From the NCBI RefSeq assembly GCF_963930865.1, contig NZ_CAWVOH010000001.1, positions 248,001 through 312,000 of the forward strand: 64,000 nucleotides of DNA, read 5' to 3'. Both the position numbers and the translations under genes were made by a program. Positions 39,828 through 48,613 of this stretch are shown here, piece by piece. The DNA comes from Eupransor demetentiae (GTDB lineage: Bacteria; Bacillota; Bacilli; Lactobacillales; Lactobacillaceae). The first letter of the stretch is position 1. Each line of letters begins with the position of its first letter. The notes under the pieces were generated by a model that ran no database searches, was not told the DNA's origin, and saw only the letters and a list, made by a program, of their open reading frames with translations.

Positions 39828-40988
39828 TTGAAAAAAACAAATGATAGCTGGTATGCACGCTGGTTCTCTGGTTCTAACAGTATCAAAACTTTGGTAACGA
39901 TTCTTTTGGTGCTTTTAATTATCTTTTTGTTCTGGCAAGTTCGTTTCATTTTTGGCCCGGTTAATGCTTTATTTGGCGCTGTGGGGGCACCAATTATCGT
40001 GGCAGGAGTTTTTTACTACCTCTTGAGTCCGGTAGTCGCCTGGCTTGAAAAGCACACAAAATTAAAGCGTAATTTGGCAGCGGGCTTGGTGCTAGCCATG
40101 CTTTTGGTCATTGTGGTTGCCGTGGCTTTGGTCCTCGTCAACTTGATTCGCACGCAAGTCACTTCCATGATTCACAACTGGCCAACCTACTGGTCACGAA
40201 CGCAGTCCTTTATCAATAATTCTTTTTCAGCGAAGGACTACGACAATATTCGCCAGTTGCTTAGTTCAACGAACGATTCTTTGAACCAATCCGTTTTGGA
40301 GTGGGGGAAGAAGAATATTTCAACCGGTGTATCTGGCATTTCTAGCCTTGCCTCAACCGTGACTGGCTTGGGTGTGACTTTGATTTCATCCTTCTTTATG
40401 CTGTATTACATGCTTTTGGATGGTCACAAGTTACCTAACTTTATTGCGGATAAAATGCCAACTCAGTCACAAAAGTCGACTCGCCAACTCCTTAGCGATA
40501 TGAGTCAGCAAATCGCTAAGTACATTCGCGGTCAATTGGGTGTTGCTTTAGCCGTTGTGATTATGTTCTCGATTGGCTATACCATCATTGGCTTGCCTTA
40601 CGGCATTTTGCTCGCTATTTTGGCGGGGGTCTTGAATTTGATTCCTTATATCGGGTCGATTTTGGCTCAAGTACCGGTCTTTGCGGTTGCGCTTTTGACT
40701 GGTGGTCCTAAGCTTTTGGTGCTGGTTATCATTGTGCTCTGTGTCGAACAGCCGCTGGAAGGCCACGTCATTACGCCTAAGATTCTGGGGGATGCCTTGT
40801 CCATCCACCCTGTGACGGTCATTGTCGTTTTGCTGTCTGCCGGACACATTTTCGGTGTTGCTGGCATTATTTTGGCGGTACCGGGTTATGCGGTTCTCAA
40901 GGTTTTGGTCACGCGCCTTTATCAGTGGTGGCGCCAGAACTCGGACTTGTTTGAAAAAGAAGAGAAAGTTGCACAAAAAAATGACTAA
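39828..40988 (+). CDS. AI-2E family transporter (PerM/YdbI-like)
   Basis: A 386-residue membrane protein with about seven or eight membrane segments, two near the N-terminus, a central extracytoplasmic/helical region (about residues 110-170) and the conserved GLPYGILLAILAGVLNLIPY near residue 255. The AI-2E label comes from E. coli TqsA; other members are Na+/H+ antiporters, so AI-2 export should not be assumed. The start is TTG 39828 behind GGAGGAAAG. Its stop overlaps the start of trmL. Confidence 0.88.
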   Translation: MKKTNDSWYARWFSGSNSIKTLVTILLVLLIIFLFWQVRFIFGPVNALFGAVGAPIIVAGVFYYLLSPVVAWLEKHTKLKRNLAAGLVLAMLLVIVVAVALVLVNLIRTQVTSMIHNWPTYWSRTQSFINNSFSAKDYDNIRQLLSSTNDSLNQSVLEWGKKNISTGVSGISSLASTVTGLGVTLISSFFMLYYMLLDGHKLPNFIADKMPTQSQKSTRQLLSDMSQQIAKYIRGQLGVALAVVIMFSIGYTIIGLPYGILLAILAGVLNLIPYIGSILAQVPVFAVALLTGGPKLLVLVIIVLCVEQPLEGHVITPKILGDALSIHPVTVIVVLLSAGHIFGVAGIILAVPGYAVLKVLVTRLYQWWRQNSDLFEKEEKVAQKND

Positions 40989-41490
40989 TCACATCGTATT
41001 GTTTGAACCCGTTATGCCAGCTAATACTGGAAATATTGCGCGTACTACGGCTGGTACGGACGCTGTTTTACATTTGATTGAACCACTTGGTTTTCAAATT
41101 GATGACAAACACGTTAAGCGGGCCGGTCTCGATTACTGGGAGCACGTTAACTTGGTCATGCATAAATCCTTGCCAGATTTTTTGGCAACGTTAGGAGACA
41201 AGGATCATCTTTACTTGGTTTCCAAATTCGCTAACCAAGACTATTCGCAACCGGACTACCAGGCCGAAGGGGACCACTATTTCCTTTTTGGTAAGGAAAC
41301 CACCGGATTGCCGGAAGTCTTCATGCGCCAAAATCCTGAAAAAGCCATTCGGATTCCGCAAGATGACAGCCATATTCGTTCCTTAAACCTTTCCAACACC
41401 GTCGCAATTGTTCTTTTTGAAGCGTTGCGTCAGCAGAATTTTGCTGGTTTGGAAAGAATCCACACTTACGAGCAGGATAAGCTAAAATAA
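40981..41490 (+). CDS. trmL: tRNA (cytidine(34)-2'-O)-methyltransferase TrmL
   Basis: A 169-residue SPOUT methyltransferase for the wobble base of tRNA-Leu isoacceptors. It starts MTNHIVLFEPVMPANTGNIA and has the trefoil-knot SAM site FLFGKETTGLPE and the IPQDDSHIRSLNLSNTVAI motif. ATG 40981 overlaps the last eight bases of the upstream gene (ATGACTAA), a coupled start; the longer upstream frame lies inside the transporter gene. Confidence 0.93.
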   Translation: MTNHIVLFEPVMPANTGNIARTTAGTDAVLHLIEPLGFQIDDKHVKRAGLDYWEHVNLVMHKSLPDFLATLGDKDHLYLVSKFANQDYSQPDYQAEGDHYFLFGKETTGLPEVFMRQNPEKAIRIPQDDSHIRSLNLSNTVAIVLFEALRQQNFAGLERIHTYEQDKLK

Positions 41491-41493
41491 TGA

Positions 41494-41522
41494 TTGACAG
41501 GCCTCTTAGCCCTTGATAGAAT
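41494..41522 (+). promoter_or_regulatory. Promoter of tRNA-Glu
   Basis: TTGACA (41494-41499), 17-base spacer and TAGAAT (41517-41522), about 38 bases before the tRNA. Confidence 0.82.
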
Positions 41523-41566
41523 ATTATTTGTTGTTTGAGTCACAGACCGAGCAACATTCGACCAAT

Positions 41567-41638
41567 GGCCCGTTGGTCAAGTGGCTAAGACGCTGCCCTT
41601 TCACGGCGGAATCGAGAGTTCGATTCTCTCACGGGCTA
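41567..41638 (+). tRNA. tRNA-Glu (anticodon UUC)
   Basis: 72 bases with acceptor GGCCCGT/ACGGGCT, D arm, anticodon loop CTTTCAC giving TTC, a T arm with GTTCGATTC and discriminator A. The CCA end is not encoded (CTA follows). Confidence 0.97.
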
Positions 41639-41645
41639 CTAATTA

Positions 41646-41673
41646 AGCGACAACGTTAGTTGTGGCTTTTTTT
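41646..41673 (+). terminator. Terminator of tRNA-Glu
   Basis: AGCGACAAC-gtta-GTTGTGGCT with one mismatch, followed by T6. Confidence 0.85.
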
Positions 41674-41749
41674 GTTGCAAAGATTATCGATTGAACACCT
41701 TTATGCTAAGATTAAATAAGTATTTCAGGTGATAAAAGGGGATAAAACC

Positions 41750-44101
41750 ATGGCAGGACGGCCAAGAAAAAAGCCGGCGCCTAAGCGGCGTTCGGCTAAG
41801 CATAATAATACAAGTTCGAGTCTCACCTTGCTGGCACTCATTGTTGCCGGTATTTTTGCGGTTTTCAAGCTCGGCATCGTTGGCATTTATCTTGCTGATA
41901 TCGTGCGTTTCTTCATTGGCGATTTGTATCAAGTGATTTTGATTCCGTTGATTTTGTACGGCACCTTTTACTTGATTATGCGCAAAAAGTTGAATCTTCC
42001 GACTCATGTTAAAGTCGGTCTTGGCTTGATTCTTTTTGCAGCCTTCTTAACCTCGTCACTCTTTTTCTTTACACAAAATAATTTTCAAGAACCGGGTTAC
42101 AGTAACCAGGTTATTCGTATTATTAAACAGGACTTTGTCAATCAAGCCGCAAGTACCACGGTGGGTGGTGGAATCATTGGGGCGCTGCTCTATCAGGCGG
42201 GGAACACCTTGCTTTCCAACATTGGCGTGGTCATTATCATTATCTTGACTTCCGTTTCAGGCGTTATTGCCCTTTTCCGCATTCCTGCTCGCGATATTGC
42301 TAAGCAGGGCGTTGTTAAGGCACAAAACGACTTGACCCAGTTCCGCGAAGAACAAAAAGTACGGCGTGAAGAACGTGCCCGGGCCAAAAAGTCGGTGATG
42401 GACTACGGTGACGATCCGATGGGCCTCCATACTGAAGAAAAGAAGGAACCAGATGTTTCGGATTCGCCATTAACCAATGAAGCGGATCAACCCGTTCCTA
42501 TGGAAGTTAGCCAACCGGCTGAACCCATTGAACCAGAAATTAAGTGGAACCAACCAGAACCAGCTGCGCCGGTTGCTAAGGCAGCCGCCACACCAGTTAA
42601 GGATAAGTCTTCTGACTTTGAATTTCAGGATAGTAAGGGAGAGGACAATCAAGATGATTATCAACTTCCTAGCACCGACTTGCTGACTAAGACAAAGCCG
42701 ACCGACCAGCGCGCCGAATATAAGAGTTTGTCTGCTAAGTCTCGTTTGGTACATGATACTTTGGCTTCCTTTGGTGTCGAGGCCGAAGTGACCTCTGTTT
42801 CCTTGGGACCAACCGTTACTCAGTATGAGTTAAAGCCAGGGCAGGGGGTTAAAGTTAACCGGATTGCCAACTTGGCGGATGATTTGGCTTTGGCCTTAGC
42901 GGCTAAGTCGATTCGTATTGAAGCGCCAATTCCTGGAAAACCTTTTGTCGGTATTGAAGTGCCTAACGACACGCAAGCTGTTGTTGGTTTCCGTGACATG
43001 ATGGAGCAGGCGCCTAAGGATCATGACCATCTTTTGAAGGTTCCCCTTGGTCGTGATGTTACTGGTAATATTGTCATGGCGGATTTGGCTAGCATGCCCC
43101 ACCTTTTGATTGCTGGATCGACTGGATCTGGTAAGTCAGTTGGTTTGAACGGAATTATTATTTCGCTTTTGTTGAAGGCTAAGCCCAACGAAGTTAAATT
43201 GATGATGGTTGACCCAAAGGTGGTCGAGCTTTCAATCTATAATGGAATTCCACATCTGCTCTCACCAGTTGTTTCCGACCCTCGTAAGGCCGCTAAGTCC
43301 TTGCAAAAGTTGGTTGATGAAATGGAAGACCGCTATAAGCTCCTAGCACAGTTTGGTAAGCGAAACATCAACGAATATAATCAGGCAGTGGATGAACAAA
43401 ATGCCCATGCCAAAGAAACTGGGCAGCCGATTATGCACAAAATGCCTTACATTGTGGCCATCGTGGATGAATTTGCTGACTTGATGAGCACGGTTGGTAG
43501 TGAAATCGAGGTTTCGATTGCCCGTTTGGGAGCGAAGGCACGTGCTGCTGGAATTCATATGATTTTGGCCACGCAGCGTCCTGACGTGAAGGTTATCAAT
43601 GGAACGATTAAGAGTAACATTCCTGGTCGGATTGCCTTCCGTACGGCATCTGGAATCGATTCTCGAACAATTTTGGACACCAATGGTGCTGAAAAATTGC
43701 TCGGCCGGGGTGATATGATTTTTGCGCCACCGGGAAAGCCGATGCAGCGTTTACAGGGGGCCTTTATTTCAAATCAGGACGTTACAAACGTGGTGAACTT
43801 CGTCAAGAACGAGCAGGAGGCTGAATACTCCGATAGTATGACGGTTACCGACGCGGATATCCAAGAAGACGAAAGTGGGGCTTCGAACGGTCAAAGCGAT
43901 GATGAACTTTTTGATGAAGCTTTAGCTTTCGTCGTAGGGGAACAAAAAGCCTCCACTTCCTTGCTCCAGCGTCGCTTCCGCATTGGTTATAACCGTGCTG
44001 CCCGTTTGATTGATGACCTAGAAGCAGCCGGTTATATTGGCCCAGCCGACGGAGCGCGTCCACGTCATGTTAATTTAACGACGCTTAATCACGACGAGTA
44101 A
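41750..44101 (+). CDS. ftsK: DNA translocase FtsK/SpoIIIE
   Basis: Pumps chromosome ends through the closing septum. The 783-residue protein has a basic N-terminus (MAGRPRKKPAPKRRSAKH), about four membrane segments within residues 25-190, and an acidic/Pro linker (about 230-325). The RecA-like motor has Walker A AGSTGSGKSVGLNG and Walker B IVDEFADLM, and the gamma winged-helix domain (SLLQRRFRIGYNRAARLID) reads orienting sequences. ATG 41750 behind AAAAGGGGAT is preferred over an upstream in-frame GTG at 41729. Confidence 0.97.
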   Translation: MAGRPRKKPAPKRRSAKHNNTSSSLTLLALIVAGIFAVFKLGIVGIYLADIVRFFIGDLYQVILIPLILYGTFYLIMRKKLNLPTHVKVGLGLILFAAFLTSSLFFFTQNNFQEPGYSNQVIRIIKQDFVNQAASTTVGGGIIGALLYQAGNTLLSNIGVVIIIILTSVSGVIALFRIPARDIAKQGVVKAQNDLTQFREEQKVRREERARAKKSVMDYGDDPMGLHTEEKKEPDVSDSPLTNEADQPVPMEVSQPAEPIEPEIKWNQPEPAAPVAKAAATPVKDKSSDFEFQDSKGEDNQDDYQLPSTDLLTKTKPTDQRAEYKSLSAKSRLVHDTLASFGVEAEVTSVSLGPTVTQYELKPGQGVKVNRIANLADDLALALAAKSIRIEAPIPGKPFVGIEVPNDTQAVVGFRDMMEQAPKDHDHLLKVPLGRDVTGNIVMADLASMPHLLIAGSTGSGKSVGLNGIIISLLLKAKPNEVKLMMVDPKVVELSIYNGIPHLLSPVVSDPRKAAKSLQKLVDEMEDRYKLLAQFGKRNINEYNQAVDEQNAHAKETGQPIMHKMPYIVAIVDEFADLMSTVGSEIEVSIARLGAKARAAGIHMILATQRPDVKVINGTIKSNIPGRIAFRTASGIDSRTILDTNGAEKLLGRGDMIFAPPGKPMQRLQGAFISNQDVTNVVNFVKNEQEAEYSDSMTVTDADIQEDESGASNGQSDDELFDEALAFVVGEQKASTSLLQRRFRIGYNRAARLIDDLEAAGYIGPADGARPRHVNLTTLNHDE

Positions 44102-44135
44102 AAATTACAGTATGTTACTAAATTGTTGCAAAAAT

Positions 44136-44164
44136 GTGACAAATGACTCTTTTTAAGATAGAAT
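44136..44164 (+). promoter_or_regulatory. Promoter of a short transcription unit after ftsK
   Basis: GTGACA (44136-44141), 17-base spacer and TAGAAT (44159-44164). It drives a predicted transcript of about 145 bases ending at 44317. Confidence 0.65.
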
Positions 44165-44201
44165 AAATGTATAAACATTTTGTAAAAGGAGGAGTGAAGC
44201 T

Positions 44202-44252
44202 ATGTGGCGTAATATCATGAATTGGTATAATGATGGCGCAGGCTTGGCCTAA
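44202..44252 (+). CDS. Orphan 16-residue peptide ORF
   Basis: The product is MWRNIMNWYNDGAGLA, with two Trp and one Tyr. ATG 44202 is preceded by AAAAGGAGGAGTGAAGC, an almost ideal ribosome binding site, and the unit has its own promoter and a strong terminator, with no larger gene in between. The peptide has no signal sequence. It may be a functional micropeptide, a signalling peptide, or the short ORF of a dual-function small RNA. It is unlikely to be an attenuation leader because no gene follows on this strand before the terminator and the next genes run in the opposite direction. Confidence 0.55.
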   Translation: MWRNIMNWYNDGAGLA

Positions 44253-44282
44253 GACATCGTTTTACCCTTACGAATGTTTAGG

Positions 44283-44317
44283 AAGATTAACCGGATTATT
44301 CTGGTTAATCTTTTTTT
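44283..44317 (+). terminator. Terminator of the 16-codon unit
   Basis: AAGATTAACC-(10)-GGTTAATCTT, ten perfect pairs, followed by T5. Confidence 0.92.
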
Positions 44318-44325
44318 ATAGCAAA

Positions 44326-44347
44326 ATAAAAAACCGTCATGACGGTC
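44326..44347 (-). terminator. Terminator of the ade operon
   Basis: ACCGTCATGACGGT palindrome followed on the minus strand by T6. It lies just after the last gene of the leftward unit. Confidence 0.82.
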
Positions 44348-44352
44348 TCTTT

Positions 44353-44853
44353 TTATTGCTTAAAAATGGGTTGCACTTGGGCAGCAAAATCGCCATCCGG
44401 ATCGTTAACGAAGGGAAGGTAGGCTTGCCAGTATTGGTCCGATAAAATGACCGGTTCGGCAATTTCGTCAGGGATATAGTGGCGTGGAACGCCGCCCTTC
44501 GAATCTCGAGGACCATCATAGTCTTTGATAAAGTCCTGCAGCTTTTTTTCGATGACGAGGGCTTGGGGGCCAAACCAGTTATAGGGCTCTCGGTGGATAG
44601 CGCTACTATCAACTTCAAACACTTGACCATTCGCTTCGTCGTTATTAAGGGCAAAGGGATGGACCAAGGAAACCAGGGTACTTCCAGCTTCACTTATATA
44701 GGCAATTGCCATGGCCATTTGGCTGGGCAGGTGTTTACCCTGGTTCTTGTCGGCGACCAGTAGGTAGGTACCGTCGGCCAGACCAGTGATGTTTGGATTT
44801 TTTCCTAGCAATAAAGTAAGAATTTTTTCGGGTGCGATTTTAACAGCTTGCAT
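44353..44853 (-). CDS. Unknown conserved-looking protein co-transcribed with adenine deaminase
   Basis: A 166-residue soluble protein, not recognised. It starts MQAVKIAPEKILTLLLGKNP just two bases after the ade stop codon, so it is certainly in the same operon. It has no signal peptide, membrane segment or cysteine. A central region (PSQMAMAIAYISEAGSTLVS, then VHPFALNNDEANGQVFEVD) looks alpha/beta, and the C-terminal part is Pro/Asp-rich. Context suggests a link to purine or adenine use, but no function can be given. Confidence 0.7.
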   Translation of the reverse strand: MQAVKIAPEKILTLLLGKNPNITGLADGTYLLVADKNQGKHLPSQMAMAIAYISEAGSTLVSLVHPFALNNDEANGQVFEVDSSAIHREPYNWFGPQALVIEKKLQDFIKDYDGPRDSKGGVPRHYIPDEIAEPVILSDQYWQAYLPFVNDPDGDFAAQVQPIFKQ

Positions 44854-44855
44854 AG

Positions 44856-46502
44856 TTAGTCCTGGATTGTAATGAATTTAAATTGGTCAAAGTCGAAGAG
44901 ACCTTGATCGGTGATTTTAAGGCTGGGGATGACCGGTAGCGCCATGAAGGAAAGCGTTAAGAAAGGATCAAAGTCAATCTTAGAAACCTGTTTGAAGGCT
45001 TTCAACAAGTGTTGGTGCTGCTCAATAACTTCTTCGTAGGGCGCTTCGGCCATTAAACCAGCGACAGCGAGCGGCAAAGCCGAAACCTGACCATCCTTAA
45101 CAAAAACTTGACCACCGCCGAGTTTGCGGATGGTTTCAACGGCAAGGTACATATCGTGGTCATTTTGCCCAGCCACGACAATGTTATGCGAGTCATGGGC
45201 GACACTGGACGCGATGGCACCTTTTTGGATATTCAAACCCTTGATGATGCCTAAACCATGGCCCAAATCTCGGTAACGTTCGATTACGGCGATTTTAGCA
45301 TAGTTGTCGTTGGGCTGAAAGCGGCCCTCCACAACTGGAACTTTTTCAATGCGATGTTCCGTCGTGATGTGATGGGGCATAACTTCGATGATATGAGCAG
45401 GTTTGTCAGCATCTAAGGGTAAGTCTAAATCTTTTTGTTCAAAAGTGAAGTTCATTTGGCCATCATCAAAGGGCAGGGAGCGGTAGCTCTGTCCTTCAAT
45501 AAATTCACCGGCAACCATTACCTGGTTGATTTTAACGGACTCTGGTTCGTCTAAAATGACGAGGTCGGCTGCATAACCTTCTGCAATAGCCCCGACATTT
45601 TTAAGGCCGTGGGCCTGGGCACCATTATAGGAAGCAAGCGTATAGGCCATGGCTGGCTGCATACCATTTTGGATGGCCAGCTTGATGTTGTAATCAATTG
45701 AACCTTCCCGTTCGATGTCATCAGCGGTTTTGTCGTCGGTCGCAAAGGCGAAGTGGCTCGAATTGCTTGCTGTGATAGCGGGTAGAAGGTTAACTTCATC
45801 GCGTTCCACGGTTCCCTCGCGCACAAAGACCGTCATGCCCATGCTGATTCGATCAAGAGCTTCTTGCTTTGTGGTGGCTTCGTGGTCGGTGTCGATGCCG
45901 TATTGACGGTAAATGGCCAAGTCCTCACGGCTTAAACCCGCGCCGTGCCCATCTGCGTGTTTGCCAGCAGTCTGAACATCTTTAATTTTTTGAATGAGGT
46001 CAGCATCACCCTTGGCAACAGCTGGAAAATCCATGACCTCTGCTAGGCCCATTACCTGGTCGTTCTTATAGTATTCTTTCAAATCGGGTGCCTTTAAGAC
46101 GGCTCCCGCATGTTCAAAGGGCGTCGCTGGTACCGAAGAGGGCAACATGTAGTAAATATTTAAAGGGGTTAACTTAGCAGCTTCCAGCATGTAGTTAATC
46201 CCTTTTTTGCCATCGACCGAAGCAATTTCGTGTGGATCAGCAAAAACCGAAGTGACGCCCTTTGTTAAACTAAGCCGGCCAAATTCACTGGGCGTTAGTA
46301 GGGAACTCTCGATGTGCAGGTGGGCGTCAATGAAGCCGGGGACGACCGTCTTGCCTTGTAAGTCAATCGATTGTTCAGCCTCGAATTCTTTTTGTGGACC
46401 AACGTATGAAATCTTACCGTTTTTAACGTAGAAATCTTTCTTTTCAAACTCCTGAGTGAAAACGTTCAGAATCTGACCGTTTCGAAAGTGAATCGCTTGC
46501 AT
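44856..46502 (-). CDS. ade: Adenine deaminase
   Basis: Converts adenine to hypoxanthine and ammonia. The 548-residue amidohydrolase has the metal site GFIDAHLHIESSLLTPSEFG, the Ade-specific FADPHEIASVDG, DGHGAGLS and AFATDDKTADDIEREG. The C-terminal half has VAHDSHNIVVAGQNDHDMYL and ends in the Ade C-terminal domain. Bacillus-type Ade, not the adenosine deaminase-like type. ATG 46502. The hypoxanthine product can be converted to IMP and feeds the guaB/guaA route in the same window. Confidence 0.96.
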   Translation of the reverse strand: MQAIHFRNGQILNVFTQEFEKKDFYVKNGKISYVGPQKEFEAEQSIDLQGKTVVPGFIDAHLHIESSLLTPSEFGRLSLTKGVTSVFADPHEIASVDGKKGINYMLEAAKLTPLNIYYMLPSSVPATPFEHAGAVLKAPDLKEYYKNDQVMGLAEVMDFPAVAKGDADLIQKIKDVQTAGKHADGHGAGLSREDLAIYRQYGIDTDHEATTKQEALDRISMGMTVFVREGTVERDEVNLLPAITASNSSHFAFATDDKTADDIEREGSIDYNIKLAIQNGMQPAMAYTLASYNGAQAHGLKNVGAIAEGYAADLVILDEPESVKINQVMVAGEFIEGQSYRSLPFDDGQMNFTFEQKDLDLPLDADKPAHIIEVMPHHITTEHRIEKVPVVEGRFQPNDNYAKIAVIERYRDLGHGLGIIKGLNIQKGAIASSVAHDSHNIVVAGQNDHDMYLAVETIRKLGGGQVFVKDGQVSALPLAVAGLMAEAPYEEVIEQHQHLLKAFKQVSKIDFDPFLTLSFMALPVIPSLKITDQGLFDFDQFKFITIQD

Positions 46503-46612
46503 AATGGCCCCTTTTTGGATTTTTTTTAGTTTATCATATCCAGTATTTCTGGGGAGGGATTTCGTCGGTTTAGATGACGTCTGGATGTCTATACCAATTC
46601 ACTTTTTACTGG

Positions 46613-46641
46613 TTGACCCTTGCTAGTAAATCCTTTAGAAT
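46613..46641 (+). promoter_or_regulatory. Promoter of glmS
   Basis: TTGACC (46613-46618), 17-base spacer and TAGAAT (46636-46641). The leader of about 55 bases is too short for a glmS ribozyme and no ribozyme core is seen. Confidence 0.78.
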
Positions 46642-46702
46642 TGCTATGTTAAACAAGTTAAGTTGGCAGACCAATTTAACCAGAAAGTGAGAAAGATTAA
46701 CT

Positions 46703-48508
46703 ATGTGTGGAATTGTCGGTGTAACTGGCGTCAATAATGTATTGCCATACCTATTAAAAGGTCTTGAAAAGTTAGAATATCGTGGTTACGACTCTGCTGG
46801 TGTATATGTATCCAGCGACAAGGGTGGGGACTATCTTGTAAAGGAAAAGGGTCGTGTTTCTGCCTTGGAAGCAAAGGCAAAGAAGGAAACATTGATTGGA
46901 ACTGCTGGAATCGCTCATACACGTTGGGCAACCCACGGGAACGTTTCAGTGGCTAATGCCCACCCTCAGATGTCCGCCGATGGCCGTTTTTACTTGGTCC
47001 ACAACGGGGTCATTGAAAACTACCTCGAATTGAAGAAGCAGTATCTTGAAGGGGTTCATTTTGAATCTGAAACGGATACTGAAGTTGCCGTTCAATTGGT
47101 TGCTAAGTTTGCTAAGGATGATAACCTTTCGGGTATCGATGCCTTCCGTAAGATGATTTCACTTTTGGATGGGAACTCAGCCTATGGCTTCTTGATGATG
47201 GATCGTCGTGAACCTGACGTTTTGTTGACGGCTAAGAAGAAGAGTCCGCTCTTGATTGGTGTTTCTGATCATGGTAATGCCGTGACGTCTGATGCTGCCG
47301 CCATGCTTGATTTGACCCAAGACTTCATTGAGTTGGTCGATGGGGATGTTGCTTTGGTTAAGCCGCATGAAGTCGAAATCTTTGACGAAAGTGGTCAAAA
47401 GGTTGAACGTAAGCCATTCCATCTCGACATTGATCCTGCCGATACGGATAAAGGAACTTACCCATACTACATGCTCAAGGAAGTCGACGAACAGGCAGTT
47501 GTTGCCCGCAATCTTTCGGCGCATTACTTTGATGAAGAGGGGAATGTCCAAGGCATTGGTTGTGGCATTACTGATTCCATTAAAGAAGCTGACCGTCTCT
47601 ACATTGTAGCGGCTGGAACCTCCTACCATGCTGGTTTGGTTGGTAAGCGCTACTTCGAACAGTGGGCCGGTATTCCAACCGAAGTCCACATTGCTTCTGA
47701 ATTTGCCTACGACCAGCCGATGTTGAGTAAGAAGCCTTTCTTTATCTTCTTGTCTCAGTCTGGTGAAACGGCTGATTCTCGTGAAGTATTGGATAACATC
47801 AAGCGCCAAGGCTTCCCAGCATTGACCATTGCCAACGTGATGAACTCAACTTTGACTCGTGAAGCTGATTTTGCTTTGCCAGTCCTAGCTGGTCCTGAAA
47901 TTGCGGTTGCCTCAACCAAGGCCTATACTGCTCAAATTATCGTTCAGGCCATTTTGGCTTATGCCCTTGGCGACGTTGATTTGGACTTGAAGGCTGAATT
48001 AGCTAAGGTTGCTGTTGAAATTTCTGCTATTACGGATGACAAGGATTGCTTCAAGAAGATTGCTGATGAAGACTTGAAGGGCCAAAAGTCAGCCTTCTAT
48101 ATCGGTCGTGGTTTGGATGCTGCAGTTGCCCTCGAAGCTGCTTTGAAGCTCAAGGAAATTTCTTACATTCAAACCGAAGGTTTCGCTGCCGGAGAATTGA
48201 AGCATGGTACCATTTCCTTGATTGAAGATGGTACACCGGTCTTTGCTTTGTTGACTCAAGCTAAGACGGCTGGATTGCTTCGCGGTGAAGTTGCTCAGGT
48301 TGCTGCTCGCGGTGCCAACACGATTGTTATTTCCTCAAAGTCCTTGGCAAAGGAAGGCGATGCATACGTATTGCCTGAAGTTAACGAACTTTTGATGCCA
48401 TTGCTTGCCGTAATTCCAGCACAGTTAATTGCTTATTACGCAACCTTGGCCCGAGGTTTGGATGTTGATCGTCCTCGTAATCTTGCCAAGAGTGTTACTG
48501 TTCAATAA
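46703..48508 (+). CDS. glmS: Glutamine-fructose-6-phosphate aminotransferase (isomerising)
   Basis: Makes glucosamine-6-phosphate for cell wall synthesis. The 601-residue protein has the N-terminal glutaminase domain with nucleophile Cys2 (MCGIVGVTG), HTRWATHG, and two SIS domains (AAGTSYHAGLVGKRYFEQWA; SQSGETADS; STKAYTAQI) ending in RPRNLAKSVTVQ. Regulation by a glmS ribozyme, seen in Bacillus, is not apparent here. Confidence 0.98.
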   Translation: MCGIVGVTGVNNVLPYLLKGLEKLEYRGYDSAGVYVSSDKGGDYLVKEKGRVSALEAKAKKETLIGTAGIAHTRWATHGNVSVANAHPQMSADGRFYLVHNGVIENYLELKKQYLEGVHFESETDTEVAVQLVAKFAKDDNLSGIDAFRKMISLLDGNSAYGFLMMDRREPDVLLTAKKKSPLLIGVSDHGNAVTSDAAAMLDLTQDFIELVDGDVALVKPHEVEIFDESGQKVERKPFHLDIDPADTDKGTYPYYMLKEVDEQAVVARNLSAHYFDEEGNVQGIGCGITDSIKEADRLYIVAAGTSYHAGLVGKRYFEQWAGIPTEVHIASEFAYDQPMLSKKPFFIFLSQSGETADSREVLDNIKRQGFPALTIANVMNSTLTREADFALPVLAGPEIAVASTKAYTAQIIVQAILAYALGDVDLDLKAELAKVAVEISAITDDKDCFKKIADEDLKGQKSAFYIGRGLDAAVALEAALKLKEISYIQTEGFAAGELKHGTISLIEDGTPVFALLTQAKTAGLLRGEVAQVAARGANTIVISSKSLAKEGDAYVLPEVNELLMPLLAVIPAQLIAYYATLARGLDVDRPRNLAKSVTVQ

Positions 48509-48519
48509 AGACTAGTCTA

Positions 48520-48548
48520 ATGCAGATCCGAAAGGGTCTGCTTTTTTT
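48520..48548 (+). terminator. Terminator of glmS
   Basis: GCAGATCC-gaaa-GGGTCTGC (one G-U) followed by T7. Confidence 0.9.
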
Positions 48549-48575
48549 GTATCAAGGGTTAGCATCTGGTAAAAT
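48547..48575 (+). promoter_or_regulatory. Promoter of the uppS-cdsA-rseP-proS group
   Basis: TTGTAT (48547-48552), 17-base spacer, TG-g extended -10 and TAAAAT (48570-48575). The -35 box overlaps the end of the glmS terminator T-run. Confidence 0.7.
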
Positions 48576-48613
48576 GGCAGGGTATGGACTTATAAAAATT
48601 GGAGGAACGTGTC

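Noticed and set aside
40822..40980. Longer trmL reading within the AI-2E family gene
   Set aside because: This part is out of frame with the transporter coding sequence and does not resemble TrmL; ATG 40981 gives the conserved N-terminus.
46503..46702. glmS ribozyme upstream of glmS
   Set aside because: A promoter lies only about 60 bases before the start and the ribozyme core sequence is not found; the leader is too short.
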